64,000 bases of DNA from contig CACYWT010000011.1 of the NCBI GenBank assembly GCA_902778175.1, forward strand, positions 1-64,000, given 5' to 3'. Source of the DNA: an uncultured Ruminococcus sp. Its GTDB lineage: Bacteria > Bacillota > Clostridia > Oscillospirales > Acutalibacteraceae. The position numbers were made by a program, and so were the translations under genes. Below, in pieces: positions 7,890 to 16,431 of the stretch. Each line of letters begins with the position of its first letter. Position 1 is the stretch's first letter. The notes under the pieces were generated by a model. That model did no database searches. It saw only the letters and a program-made list of their open reading frames with translations, and had not been told where the DNA came from.

Positions 7890-8600
7890 ATGCTTCTCAG
7901 TCTGCTGAGATCGGGCAATGCTAATATAATTGCCGTAATAATGTATATACTGTCATCGCTTCTGACGATCTTTCTGGTTCTGCCGCTGCACGAATGTGCG
8001 CACGGTTTCGTGGCGTACAAGCTGGGCGACAATACCGCAAAGCGTCAGGGCAGGCTTACGCTTAACCCGATCGCGCATATAGACTATCTCGGCGCAGCTC
8101 TGCTGCTGCTCATCGGATTCGGCTGGGCTAAACCCGTGCCGATAAATGCTCGGAATTTCAAGAATGAAAAGGTCGGAATGGCGATATCAGCACTTGCAGG
8201 ACCGGTGTCGAATCTTCTTGCTGCGATAGTTGCCGGACTGATACAGAACGGACTTATCGTTCTTATAGTAAAGGGTATACTTCCGATGGGACCTGTGATT
8301 GCAAATACGCCCGTAATGGAGTATGTTCTTTTGTTTTTCCAGTTCCTTATTATGATAAACATAGGACTTGCGGTTTTCAATTTTCTTCCGATACCTCCGC
8401 TGGACGGATCGAAAATAATGATGGCGTTCCTGCCGAACAAGGCTATTATGTGGATATATGAACGTGAGCATATCATTTCTATGGTATTGTTTATTGTGGT
8501 TATGATGGGCGGTCTTAACGGAATACTTAACCGCGCAGATGATATTTTCTACAGCTTTATTTCATGGCTGACGTGGCTGCCGTATTCTGCATTGGTCTGA
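7890..8600 (+). CDS. Site-2 protease family membrane metalloprotease (M50)
   Basis: 236 residues, about six membrane segments. The zinc site HEXXH appears as HECAH (34-38) inside the second hydrophobic segment, and the third ligand motif NFLPIPPLDG places Asp172 in a later segment, both typical of M50B (YwhC-like) intramembrane proteases. It lacks PDZ domains, as small clostridial members do. Substrate unknown. The start follows TTAGGAGG. The stop is only 7 nt before scpA, so it heads the scpA-scpB operon; association of a short M50 protease with scpAB is a known clostridial arrangement. Confidence 0.92.
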   Translation: MLLSLLRSGNANIIAVIMYILSSLLTIFLVLPLHECAHGFVAYKLGDNTAKRQGRLTLNPIAHIDYLGAALLLLIGFGWAKPVPINARNFKNEKVGMAISALAGPVSNLLAAIVAGLIQNGLIVLIVKGILPMGPVIANTPVMEYVLLFFQFLIMINIGLAVFNFLPIPPLDGSKIMMAFLPNKAIMWIYEREHIISMVLFIVVMMGGLNGILNRADDIFYSFISWLTWLPYSALV

Positions 8601-8607
8601 CGGGAGA

Positions 8608-9360
8608 ATGACAGTGGAAAAGATTTCATATAAGCTGGACGCCTTTGAGGGACCGCTTGATCTGCTGCTGCACCTTATCGAAAAGAATAAGCTTGATATC
8701 TATGATATAAAGATCTCCGAGCTGCTTGCGCAGTATATGGAGCATATGGAGCTGATGAAACAGCAGGATCTGGAGATCGCGGGAGAGTTTCTCGATATGG
8801 CGTCAAGGCTGATACAGATAAAATCCGCTATGCTGCTTCCGAAATATGAGGAAGCCGAGGAAATGAAGAAAGAGCTCTCCGGTCAGCTTATCGAATATAA
8901 AAAATGTAAGCAGATGGCAAAGATACTTGCGCAGAAGATAAGCTTTGACAGCTTCTGCCGTGAGCCTGAAAAGATCAAGGCGGATATGCGCTATCGCAGA
9001 AGTCATGAACCGACTGTTCTTATCGGAGCGTATCTTGCAGCAGTCGGCAGGGGAAAGGCAAAGCTTCCGCCGCCGGAGGAAGCTTTTTCCGGTATTGTAA
9101 AAAGACGGATAGTTTCCGTAAGCTCAAAAATAATCGGCGTAATGAAAAGCCTCTGGCACGGCAGGAAAATACGCTATGACAGTGTTTTTCTTGAGGCGCG
9201 TGACAAAAGCGAGCTGGTAGCGACATTCCTTGCGGTGCTTGAGCTTATAAAGGGTAAACGTGTCCGCGCTGAGGGCGAAGGAGATAATATCTCACTGGAG
9301 CTTATAAGCGGCGGAAAACGAAGAAGGGAGGACAGTGCCGATGCAGGAGAAAAATCTTAG
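8608..9360 (+). CDS. scpA: Segregation and condensation protein A
   Basis: 250 residues, kleisin subunit of the SMC-ScpAB condensin, needed for chromosome compaction and segregation. The hallmark start YKLDAFEGPLDLLLHLIEKN is present at residues 7-26, followed by DIYDIKISELLAQY and a C-terminal winged-helix region. The start is preceded by GGGAGA. The 3' end overlaps scpB by 20 nt, indicating translational coupling. No smc gene is in the window. Confidence 0.96.
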   Translation: MTVEKISYKLDAFEGPLDLLLHLIEKNKLDIYDIKISELLAQYMEHMELMKQQDLEIAGEFLDMASRLIQIKSAMLLPKYEEAEEMKKELSGQLIEYKKCKQMAKILAQKISFDSFCREPEKIKADMRYRRSHEPTVLIGAYLAAVGRGKAKLPPPEEAFSGIVKRRIVSVSSKIIGVMKSLWHGRKIRYDSVFLEARDKSELVATFLAVLELIKGKRVRAEGEGDNISLELISGGKRRREDSADAGEKS

Positions 9361-9895
9361 ATCAGCAGTTGAAGCGATTATCTTTGCCTGCGGAAGTCCG
9401 GTGGAAACAGAGAGAATAGCTCAGGCACTGGAGATCTCCGAAAGCAAGGCGTATGAGCTTTGTACAGAGCTTTTGCAGGAATATGAAAGCAGGAACGGCG
9501 GTATCAGACTTGTTCGTCTTGATAAAAGCTGGCAGCTTTGTTCTGTGGAAGAATATGCTGACTGTATACGCACAGTAATGGATCTGCGGAGGAATACTCC
9601 GCTTTCACAGGCGGCAAGCGAGGTGCTGGCGGTCATTGCCTACAATCAGCCTGTGACGAAGGCTTTTGTCGAGCAGGTCAGGGGAGTTGACTGTTCGGGT
9701 GTGGTCGCAAGCCTTATAAACCGCGGACTGATCGAGGAAAAAGGCAGACTGGAGCTTCCCGGCAGACCGCTTGTATACGGAACGACGGAGCATTTTCTGA
9801 GATGCTTCAATATATCCTCTCTTGAACAGCTTCCGCCTCTTCCGCAGGATGACGAGGATAATGCGGAAGATGACGACGGCGGTGATCAGTCATGA
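9341..9895 (+). CDS. scpB: Segregation and condensation protein B
   Basis: 184 residues, two winged-helix domains that dimerise and wrap the ScpA kleisin. Conserved ScpB parts: LRSAVEAIIFACGSPV near the N-terminus, SQAASEVLAVIAYNQPVTKA in the middle and RGLIEEKGRLELPGRPLVYG near the end. ATG at 9341 is chosen over an in-frame GTG at 9335 because GGGAGG is 9 nt upstream. The C-terminus is a 20-residue acidic tail. It overlaps scpA at its start and the DUF2953 gene by 4 nt (ATGA) at its end. Confidence 0.95.
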   Translation: MQEKNLRSAVEAIIFACGSPVETERIAQALEISESKAYELCTELLQEYESRNGGIRLVRLDKSWQLCSVEEYADCIRTVMDLRRNTPLSQAASEVLAVIAYNQPVTKAFVEQVRGVDCSGVVASLINRGLIEEKGRLELPGRPLVYGTTEHFLRCFNISSLEQLPPLPQDDEDNAEDDDGGDQS

Positions 9896-10515
9896 CGGCG
9901 CTGTATATTATACTGGGGATAATTGCGTTCATTCTGCTTTTGCTTTTTCTTCCTCTGAGGATAAAAACGGAATATGATAATGAGATCAGGCTTAAGATCG
10001 GCTATGCATTCCTTAATTTCACGATAATGCCTCAGAAACCGAAAAAACCAGGAAAACCAAAGAAAAAGAAAAAAACAGATGAAAAAGAACAAAAGCAGGA
10101 GGAAAAACCTGCAAAAAAGAAAAATCCCATTATGCAGCTGAAGGATAAGCACGGACTTGACGGGCTTATTGAACTGATGAAACAGATAGTGCATATTGTC
10201 ACGGATATGCTCGGCAGGCTTGCAAGGCATCTTAAAATCAGCGATCTTGTGATAAATGCAGTTATTGCCGGCGAGGACAGCGCGGATACCGCAATAAAAT
10301 ACGGTTATGCCTGTTCTGTGATATATCCTGCCGTTTCGCTTCTTGAAAACAAGGCGGTGCTTAAAAAACACAGCGAGGATATCAGCGCAGGCTTTCTTGC
10401 GGAAAAAACTGTGATCGAATTCAGATTCACCGCAAAGATAAGGCTGATGTTTGTTCTTGCGGCTGTCATTCCTGCGGCATTCAGGGCGCTCAAGCTGATC
10501 GTCAGGAACAAATAA
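9892..10515 (+). CDS. DUF2953 (YtfI-like) membrane-anchored protein
   Basis: 207 residues. One N-terminal membrane segment (about 5-22), then a strikingly Lys/Glu-rich linker (about 45-80, many KK and EE pairs) and a C-terminal domain with a second hydrophobic stretch (about 183-200). Size, anchor and position just before a gerW/ytfJ gene match DUF2953, the YtfI partner of YtfJ in endospore formers. Start overlaps the scpB stop (ATGA), so it is translationally coupled. The function in spore formers is not settled. Confidence 0.75.
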   Translation: MTALYIILGIIAFILLLLFLPLRIKTEYDNEIRLKIGYAFLNFTIMPQKPKKPGKPKKKKKTDEKEQKQEEKPAKKKNPIMQLKDKHGLDGLIELMKQIVHIVTDMLGRLARHLKISDLVINAVIAGEDSADTAIKYGYACSVIYPAVSLLENKAVLKKHSEDISAGFLAEKTVIEFRFTAKIRLMFVLAAVIPAAFRALKLIVRNK

Positions 10516-10542
10516 TAAATAATCAAATAATAAATAATAGTA

Positions 10543-10571
10543 TTGCAAAAAAGAAATAATTGTTATATACT
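10543..10571 (+). promoter_or_regulatory. gerW promoter
   Basis: TTGCAA (10543-10548), 17-bp spacer, TATACT (10566-10571), 31 bp before the ATG. The spacing fits a vegetative sigma-A promoter, not a sporulation one. Confidence 0.6.
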
Positions 10572-10602
10572 AATGATATGTTTTAAAAAGGCGGTGTTTA
10601 TT

Positions 10603-11028
10603 ATGAGCGAGCATCCTATTCAGGGACTTATGGATACTACACTCGAAAAAATCAAGCAAATGGTAGACGTCAATACAATAATAGGCAATCCTATTGTGAC
10701 TCCGGACGGAACAACTATTATCCCCGTATCAAAGATAGTATACGGCTTTGCTTCCGGCGGTTCGGAATTTGCCAATAAGCAGCAGCCGAGCGCGAATCTT
10801 TTTGGCGGCGGCGGCGGTGCCGGTGTTACGATCAACCCTGTGGCTTTTATTGCTATAACACACGGTGACGTCAAGCTGCTGAATATTTCAAACGGTACAA
10901 ATGAGAAGGCTATCGCTCTGGTTCCCGAAATGTTCGACAAGATCGTTTCCCTTATAAAGAAGGATAAATCCAAGGACGACAAGAAAGAGGATAATGCCGA
11001 AGAAGGCATCGAAGATCCGGAAGTCTGA
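10603..11028 (+). CDS. gerW: GerW/YtfJ family sporulation-type protein
   Basis: 141 residues, cytoplasmic. The family core is clear: MDTTLEKIKQMVDVNTIIG, GTTIIPVSKIVYGFASGG, then a glycine stretch (LFGGGGGAG) and VTINPVAFIAI. In Bacillus, GerW (YtfJ) is needed for normal spore germination, yet homologues are common in non-sporulating Clostridia too. The ATG at 10603 (site AAAGGCGGTG) starts the conserved part; the frame is open 20 codons further up. The last 25 residues are Lys/Asp/Glu rich. It follows the DUF2953 gene, as in spore formers. Confidence 0.9.
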   Translation: MSEHPIQGLMDTTLEKIKQMVDVNTIIGNPIVTPDGTTIIPVSKIVYGFASGGSEFANKQQPSANLFGGGGGAGVTINPVAFIAITHGDVKLLNISNGTNEKAIALVPEMFDKIVSLIKKDKSKDDKKEDNAEEGIEDPEV

Positions 11029-11044
11029 AAAACGGAAATTATTT

Positions 11045-11094
11045 CCCCTGCCCCCGCATAGAATTACATTGAAGATTCATTATAGGGGTGGGGG
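11045..11094 (+). promoter_or_regulatory. Possible RNA stem masking the dacF ribosome site
   Basis: CCCCTGCCCC (11045-11054) can pair over ten positions (two G-U) with GGGGTGGGGG (11085-11094), which contains the only Shine-Dalgarno-like sequence before the carboxypeptidase start. Loop of 30 nt. The pairing is seen in the sequence; its regulatory role is inference. Confidence 0.4.
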
Positions 11095-11096
11095 AT

Positions 11097-12206
11097 TTGT
11101 CTGTAATTAAGATAATATGCGCTTTGCTGACGACTGCGCTTATTCTTTCGGGCTGCAGCGGAGGATACGCTGCAGGTGAAACGGAAACCGCTGCTTTGCA
11201 TCCTGCCGAGCCGGCAGCTGCGATACACAGGGACGCTGCAATGGCGAGTATATTATACTGTCCCGATAACTGCGCCGTGCTTTACGGACATGATATCCAT
11301 GAAAAAAGACCGATCGCCAGCATAACCAAGATAATGACGGCTATAGTAGCGCTTGAAAACAGCGATCCCGACAAAATAGTGACCGTGACAGAGGCAATGT
11401 ATGCCGAAGGTTCGAGTATGTATCTGAGATCGGGCGAAAAGCTCAGGCTCAGGGAAATAATAAAGGGAATGCTTGCCGTTTCGGGGAATGACGCAGCAAA
11501 TGCCGTAGCCATTGCAGTCGGCGGCAGCACAGAGAATTTTGCCGCGCTGATGAACAGAAAAGCTGCTGCGATAGGAATGAAGAATACCCATTTCGTCACT
11601 CCGTCGGGTCTTGACGACGATAAGCATTATTCAACGGCATATGATATGGCTTTGCTTTGCGCCTATGCTATGGAAAAGGACGCTTTCAGGGATATTGTCA
11701 GCAGAAAAAGCGTTACCGTGGATTATGTCTGTCCCGAAAAAAAGCAAGCTGTACTGTATAATCACAATTCTCTGCTTTCGAGGTGTGAGGGCTGTATCGG
11801 GATAAAAACCGGTTATACGAAAAAAGCCGGCAGAACTCTGACCTCCTGCGCAGAAAGGAACGGCGTAAGGCTCATTGTCGTGACGCTGTCGGACGGAAAT
11901 GACTGGGAGGATCACTGCAGCCTGTATGAAACGGGCTTTATGATCGTGAAAAGGATATGTCTTGCTCCGGCGGACAGGAGAATAAAGATACCCTCGGCTG
12001 ACAGGAATATCGGGACGGTTGAGCTTGTCCCCGAAAAGGATATCTGCGCCACCGTGATGAACGGGGACGAAAGCAGGATAGAGGAACGAATTACTGCGCC
12101 CGATCTGATATTTCCACAGGAGGATAAAAGACAGGCTGTCGGGAAACTGGAATATATGCTTGACGGAAAGGTGATAGCCTGCGGACGGCTGATCATAGCA
12201 GAATAA
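11097..12206 (+). CDS. D-alanyl-D-alanine carboxypeptidase (S11), predicted lipoprotein
   Basis: 369 residues. Serine penicillin-binding enzyme trimming the terminal D-Ala from peptidoglycan stem peptides, outside the membrane. The three active-site motifs are present: SITK (Ser75), SGND and KTG (GIKTGYTKKAG). A PBP5-type C-terminal domain follows. Instead of a plain signal peptide the N-terminus ends in LSGC, so it may be lipid-anchored (Cys20). No ATG is available: TTG at 11097 (AGGGGTG about 6 nt upstream) is preferred over GTG at 11088, which overlaps that site. Next to gerW and DUF2953, it resembles the DacB/DacF carboxypeptidases of sporulation loci. It ends 14 bp before rluB. Confidence 0.92.
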   Translation: MSVIKIICALLTTALILSGCSGGYAAGETETAALHPAEPAAAIHRDAAMASILYCPDNCAVLYGHDIHEKRPIASITKIMTAIVALENSDPDKIVTVTEAMYAEGSSMYLRSGEKLRLREIIKGMLAVSGNDAANAVAIAVGGSTENFAALMNRKAAAIGMKNTHFVTPSGLDDDKHYSTAYDMALLCAYAMEKDAFRDIVSRKSVTVDYVCPEKKQAVLYNHNSLLSRCEGCIGIKTGYTKKAGRTLTSCAERNGVRLIVVTLSDGNDWEDHCSLYETGFMIVKRICLAPADRRIKIPSADRNIGTVELVPEKDICATVMNGDESRIEERITAPDLIFPQEDKRQAVGKLEYMLDGKVIACGRLIIAE

Positions 12207-12220
12207 GAAAGGAAAGAAAT

Positions 12221-12991
12221 ATGGAAAACGAAAAGATCAGGATACAGAAAATAATCGCGGACGCGGGGATAGCGTCCAGAAGAAAGGCGGAGGAGCTTAT
12301 TGAACGCGGCGCTGTTACCGTGAACGGCAGGAGGGCAAAGCTCGGGGACAAGGCAGACCCTTTCCGTGATAAGATAAATGTTGCCGGCAGGGATATCGTA
12401 CTGCAAAAAAACGCGAAGAAATATTATATAATGCTGCACAAGCCGAGAGGCTTCATTACAACGATGAACGACGAGGGCGGAAGAAAATGCGTAGCGGAGC
12501 TTGTTGACGATATTCCGGCGAGGCTTTTCCCGGTGGGAAGGCTTGACCGTGAATCCGAGGGACTTCTGCTCATGACGAATGACGGTGAATTTGCGAATAT
12601 GATAAGTCATCCGTCCACGCATTTCCCGAAGACCTACAGGGTAACGGTGCATCCTGCGATAACGGACGATCAGCTCACCAGACTGACGACAGGCGTTGTG
12701 ATAGAAGGAAGAATGTCTATGCCTGCGTCCGTAAGGGTGATAAATGCCGAGCAGAACCGTACTGTGCTGGAGATAGTGCTTGAAGAGGGCAGAAACCGTC
12801 AGATCAGGAAGATGTGTGAAGCGCTGGGACTTGAAACGGCAAGGCTCAAAAGGACAGCGGTGGGACCTGTAAGGCTCGGAATGTTACAGCCGGGAAAATG
12901 GAGAGAGCTGACCGCCGAGGAAATGAAAAGCATTGCCGCCTACGGAAAAAAGCTCAGGGCGAAAGCAGGCGGAAAAAAGTCAAAAGGCTGA
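12221..12991 (+). CDS. rluB: 23S rRNA pseudouridine synthase RluB family
   Basis: 256 residues: an S4 RNA-binding domain (about 6-65) and the RsuA/RluB/E/F catalytic domain. Catalytic Asp109 lies in GRLDRESEGLLLMTNDG, and the RNRQIRKM segment (in EEGRNRQIRKMCEA) is typical of RluB. Known members convert U2605 (E. coli numbering) of 23S rRNA to pseudouridine. The tail is Lys/Gly rich. The start follows AGAAAGGAAAG. It probably shares the transcript with the carboxypeptidase gene and ends at a bidirectional terminator. Confidence 0.93.
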   Translation: MENEKIRIQKIIADAGIASRRKAEELIERGAVTVNGRRAKLGDKADPFRDKINVAGRDIVLQKNAKKYYIMLHKPRGFITTMNDEGGRKCVAELVDDIPARLFPVGRLDRESEGLLLMTNDGEFANMISHPSTHFPKTYRVTVHPAITDDQLTRLTTGVVIEGRMSMPASVRVINAEQNRTVLEIVLEEGRNRQIRKMCEALGLETARLKRTAVGPVRLGMLQPGKWRELTAEEMKSIAAYGKKLRAKAGGKKSKG

Positions 12992-13068
12992 TCCGGTCGC
13001 GTTTACACTAAGCCTGAAACAAATCAGCATATTAATATAGTGTCAGTACTCACTGATACAGAAAAAAA

Positions 13069-13091
13069 CGCCGCTTGACGCGGCGCTTTTT
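13069..13091. terminator. Bidirectional terminator
   Basis: Stem CGCCGC / GCGGCG (13069-13074, 13080-13085) with loop TTGAC, A7 before and CTTTTT after. It serves rluB on the plus strand and the ABC permease gene on the minus strand. Confidence 0.85.
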
Positions 13092-13093
13092 GT

Positions 13094-14260
13094 TTATCCG
13101 TTGTTTATGATCTTTTCGTTTTTGAAAAGCTGTCCGAGTATCAGTATGAGGATCACCGTGAATACGAGGTTTATTCCTCCCGAAATGAGTATTCCGATTA
13201 CCGAGTAATTCATCTGCAGTATCTGCTGCATACCTATGACAGAATTCCATACGGGAATTATATTGTTTATCATACCCAGACCGTTTATCATTTCGCTGAA
13301 ACTATCGTTCATCGTCAGCATATCAGCGATAAGAAGTATCATCAGGACGAAGGGAGCTATCGTAGTTGCCTGTTTGACGTCCTTTGCCAGCGCGGATATT
13401 ATCAGCAAAAGCCCGGTAAGAACGAATATTGCAGTGATCGTTACAAGGAACAGCATAAGATATTCGCTTACCGAATATGTCATATTCGCTTCTATTTTAA
13501 GCGAAACCGAAAGCTGCGGCAGCGACACCGCCATTCCGATAAATGCGGACAGACTGCCGAGTATTGCCGCAATAAACAGGCTTGCGGCTTTTCCGCAGGC
13601 TATCGAACTTCGTTTTACCGGCGTTATCAGCAGGGTGTTCAGGAATCCCCTTTCCTTGTCACCGGCAATGGAATTTGCCGCGAGGTTCATGCAGACCATG
13701 AATACCGCCATGAATACCATCATCGGGAATATCGTTCCCATAATGCGCCGGAATTCAAAATTCTCATCTCCCAGATTATGACGTATCTTATCCTCGTTTG
13801 CGTTCACTGTGAATATCTTGGGCTGGAATGAATTCAGTATTTCCTTCGCTGTGGCAAAAACTCCCGATGAAGCTGTGCTTTCGGAATTATACCATAATTC
13901 AATATCGGGCGGATCTTTCAGATTGTTAATATCAAGGCTGAAATTTTCGGGGAAAACCATCAGCAGATTACATTCCTTTTTTTTTACGTCGGTTTTCAGT
14001 TTTTCCAGATCGCTGCGCGGAGCTGATTTCATGCCGATCTCGTCAAATGCTTTTTTGATCCCGTCGGGGGCTTCTATGTAATAAGCCTTATCGACCTTTG
14101 TTGTTTCCTCGATCATGGACGAGCTCATTCCGCCCATCAGCAGGGAATAGCCGAATACTATGGCAAACGGCAGAAGGAGTATCTGCATCATAATTACTTT
14201 GTCGGTGAAGAAGGAACGCAGCTCCTTTTTTGCGATAGTTGCAATATCTCTGATATTCAT
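13094..14260 (-). CDS. ABC-2 type transporter permease (NatB-like)
   Basis: 388 residues. One N-terminal membrane segment (about 22-42), a large loop outside the membrane (about 45-175) and five or six segments in the C-terminal half, with the conserved GDKERGFLNTLLITPVKRSS between segments two and three. This is the layout of NatB/ABC-2 exporters such as the Na+ extruder; the true substrate is unknown. It starts 2 nt after its ATPase partner ends, with GGGGAGGGA as ribosome site, and ends next to a terminator. Confidence 0.9.
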   Translation of the reverse strand: MNIRDIATIAKKELRSFFTDKVIMMQILLLPFAIVFGYSLLMGGMSSSMIEETTKVDKAYYIEAPDGIKKAFDEIGMKSAPRSDLEKLKTDVKKKECNLLMVFPENFSLDINNLKDPPDIELWYNSESTASSGVFATAKEILNSFQPKIFTVNANEDKIRHNLGDENFEFRRIMGTIFPMMVFMAVFMVCMNLAANSIAGDKERGFLNTLLITPVKRSSIACGKAASLFIAAILGSLSAFIGMAVSLPQLSVSLKIEANMTYSVSEYLMLFLVTITAIFVLTGLLLIISALAKDVKQATTIAPFVLMILLIADMLTMNDSFSEMINGLGMINNIIPVWNSVIGMQQILQMNYSVIGILISGGINLVFTVILILILGQLFKNEKIINNG

Positions 14261-14262
14261 AT

Positions 14263-15045
14263 TTATCCCTCCCCGTCCGTCTTTTCTTTGTATTCGGTGT
14301 AAAATTCATAAAAGGCGTCCTCAAGAGGCTTGCCTTGCTTCAGATTTTCGAGGGTATCGTTAATGACGATCTTTCCGTCGATTATCATTGCTGCCCTGTC
14401 GCATACCTTTTCAACAAGATCGAACAGGTGTGTTGAAATGATAACGCATTTGCCCTGGTTTTTCATATCAATGATGAAATCCCTGACATCTCTTGATGCA
14501 ATGATATCAAGACCGTTTGTGGGTTCGTCGAAGATAATGAAGCTGGGGTCGTGTATTACGGAGATGACAAGCGATACCTTCTGTTTCTGCCCCTGAGAGA
14601 GCTTGCTGATCTTTGTTTCGGCAAATTCGTTTATCCCGAACTGCTCAAAAAGCTTTGTTTTTCGTTTGCTTGCTCTTTCCTTCGGGATATGGTAAAGTTC
14701 CGCAAAGAAATCATACATATCGCTTGCCGTGGATTTGATATCGAGTTTCAGGTCGGCAGTAAGAAAGGCGAGGGAAGCCCTGACCTTTTCGGGCGATGTT
14801 ACCGCGCTGATATCGTTATACAGCGCATCTCCGCTGTCGGGCTTGATAAGGGTTGCAAGCATACGCATTGTCGTGGTTTTTCCTGCACCGTTAGGGCCGA
14901 GCAGACCGAAGATCTCTCCCGAATGTGCGGTAAATGAGATACCTGCTACTGCTGTTTTTTTTCTGGATTCAAGCCCGAGGGATTTTCTCTGGGCGTCGCT
15001 GATATTAAAGGTTTTTACAAGGTTTTTAACCTCCAGTGTCTGCAT
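14263..15045 (-). CDS. ABC transporter ATP-binding protein (NatA-like)
   Basis: 260 residues, one nucleotide-binding domain: Walker A GPNGAGKT (50-57), signature LSQGQKQKV, Walker B IIFDEPTNGLD and a switch histidine in ISTHLFD. It powers the permease encoded next to it. The start at 15045 follows AAGGAGGAA at 7 nt; the frame is open nine codons higher. Between the first strand and Walker A there is a short insertion typical of NatA-like ATPases (KSLGLESRKKTAVAG). First gene of a two-gene operon with its own promoter. Confidence 0.93.
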   Translation of the reverse strand: MQTLEVKNLVKTFNISDAQRKSLGLESRKKTAVAGISFTAHSGEIFGLLGPNGAGKTTTMRMLATLIKPDSGDALYNDISAVTSPEKVRASLAFLTADLKLDIKSTASDMYDFFAELYHIPKERASKRKTKLFEQFGINEFAETKISKLSQGQKQKVSLVISVIHDPSFIIFDEPTNGLDIIASRDVRDFIIDMKNQGKCVIISTHLFDLVEKVCDRAAMIIDGKIVINDTLENLKQGKPLEDAFYEFYTEYKEKTDGEG

Positions 15046-15080
15046 ATGATTCCTCCTTGAAGATAATATCATTGCTTTAT

Positions 15081-15110
15081 ATTATACTTCTTTCCCGGTG
15101 TTACTGTCAA
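15081..15110 (-). promoter_or_regulatory. Promoter of the NatAB-like operon
   Basis: On the minus strand TTGACA (15110-15105), 18-bp spacer, TATAAT (15086-15081). Confidence 0.7.
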
Positions 15111-15266
15111 TGTTTTTAGCTTGCATTTGCATTTATTACAGCCGCGCCTGACGGAATATATTCGTTGTTTACCGTCAGATGCTGACCTTCGGTTTTGCTC
15201 TTTTGCCATAATTTTTTAAAAAATACAGCGGTGCGTTGTTATCATTCCGAAAATGCGTTTAATTCA

Positions 15267-15295
15267 TTGACAAACAGACTGTAAAAAATTATAAT
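15267..15295 (+). promoter_or_regulatory. Promoter of the surface-polymer cluster
   Basis: Consensus TTGACA (15267-15272), 17-bp spacer, consensus TATAAT (15290-15295), 38 bp before the first gene. A second TATAAT occurs at 15310. This is one of the strongest promoters in the window. Confidence 0.8.
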
Positions 15296-15333
15296 ATTAC
15301 TGAATTATTATAATATACAGGACTGTTGTTTTC

Positions 15334-16419
15334 ATGACTGTTTCTTTATGCGTTATCGCCTATAATGAGCATGACTCGCTGCCGCCGCTCCTTGAGGATA
15401 TCCTGCATCAGACTTATCCGAAAAAGGATACGGAACTTGTTTTTGTTGACAGCGGATCAACTGACGATACAAAACAGATCTTTACGGATTTTGCTTCTGC
15501 ACGGAAAAACGATTACCTCGGGATCGTGGTGTGCGATAATCCGGAAAAAAATCAGGCTTCCGGCTGGAATACTGCCATAAAGGCAGCGTCGGGAGATATA
15601 ATAATCCGTGTTGACGCCCATGCGTCTGTACCGGAACTTTTCATTGAAAATAATGTCAGGGTCATTGCGTCCGGGGAAGATGTCTGCGGCGGCGCAAGAC
15701 CGAGCAATATACTTGAGCCGACGCCGTGGCGCGAAATGCTGCTGCTTGCGGAAAGCTCAATGTTCGGCAGCTCCTTTGCTTCATACCGCAGGACGGGCGG
15801 AGGAAAGAAATATGTTTCCTCGCTTTTTCACGGAGCATACCGCAGAGAGGTCTTTGCAAAGGCAGGAGGCTTCAACAAGGATCTCGGCAGAACGGAAGAC
15901 AATGAGCTGCACTGGCGTATACGGCAATACGGCTACCGCATATGTCAGAGTGACGATATAATATCATATCAGAATATCCGCCCGACTCTCGGGGCTATGC
16001 TCCGTCAGAAATACGGGAACGGGAAATGGATAGGACTGACTGTGGGCGTATGTCCGGGCTGCCTGTCGCTGTTCCATTTTGTGCCGTTTTGTTTTGTACT
16101 TGCAATTATTGTCTGCGCGGCGCTTCTTGCGGTCGGGATAGTTACGGGTATCACACTGCTGACGCTGCCTGCGGCTGCCTTGTGCGCAGCTTATATCCTT
16201 GCGGATCTGTTTATGTCGGTGACGGCGATGATTTCCGCAAAGAAATTTACCGCGCCGATGCTGCTGCTCGGATTTATTTTCCCGATGCTGCACATATACT
16301 ACGGTGCAGGAACTCTTATCGGGCTTTGTATGATGCCGCACTGGAAACATTCGCTTGACGGTTCGGCAGAGAAAGAAATTGAAGAAGTCAGGAAATGCGC
16401 AGCGGCTAAGCTGCATTGA
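15334..16419 (+). CDS. Family 2 glycosyltransferase, ExoA-like, membrane-bound
   Basis: 361 residues. GT-A domain (1-235): nucleotide-binding start SLCVIAYNEHDSLPPLL, DSGSTDD, the metal-binding RVDAHA and the acceptor/catalytic RTEDNELHWR. The C-terminal third holds three or four membrane segments, the arrangement of ExoA, which adds sugars to lipid-linked precursors on the inner face. Donor and acceptor cannot be predicted. The ATG at 15334 lacks a strong ribosome site (ACAGGAC is the closest). First gene of the polymer cluster, 12 bp before the export permease. Confidence 0.88.
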   Translation: MTVSLCVIAYNEHDSLPPLLEDILHQTYPKKDTELVFVDSGSTDDTKQIFTDFASARKNDYLGIVVCDNPEKNQASGWNTAIKAASGDIIIRVDAHASVPELFIENNVRVIASGEDVCGGARPSNILEPTPWREMLLLAESSMFGSSFASYRRTGGGKKYVSSLFHGAYRREVFAKAGGFNKDLGRTEDNELHWRIRQYGYRICQSDDIISYQNIRPTLGAMLRQKYGNGKWIGLTVGVCPGCLSLFHFVPFCFVLAIIVCAALLAVGIVTGITLLTLPAAALCAAYILADLFMSVTAMISAKKFTAPMLLLGFIFPMLHIYYGAGTLIGLCMMPHWKHSLDGSAEKEIEEVRKCAAAKLH

Positions 16420-16431
16420 GGAGGAAAGTGT

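Noticed and set aside
14263..15045. NatA-like ATPase as the missing partner of the polymer export permease
   Set aside because: It is on the opposite strand, translationally paired with its own NatB-like permease, and lacks the C-terminal extension of TagH/Wzt-type ATPases.
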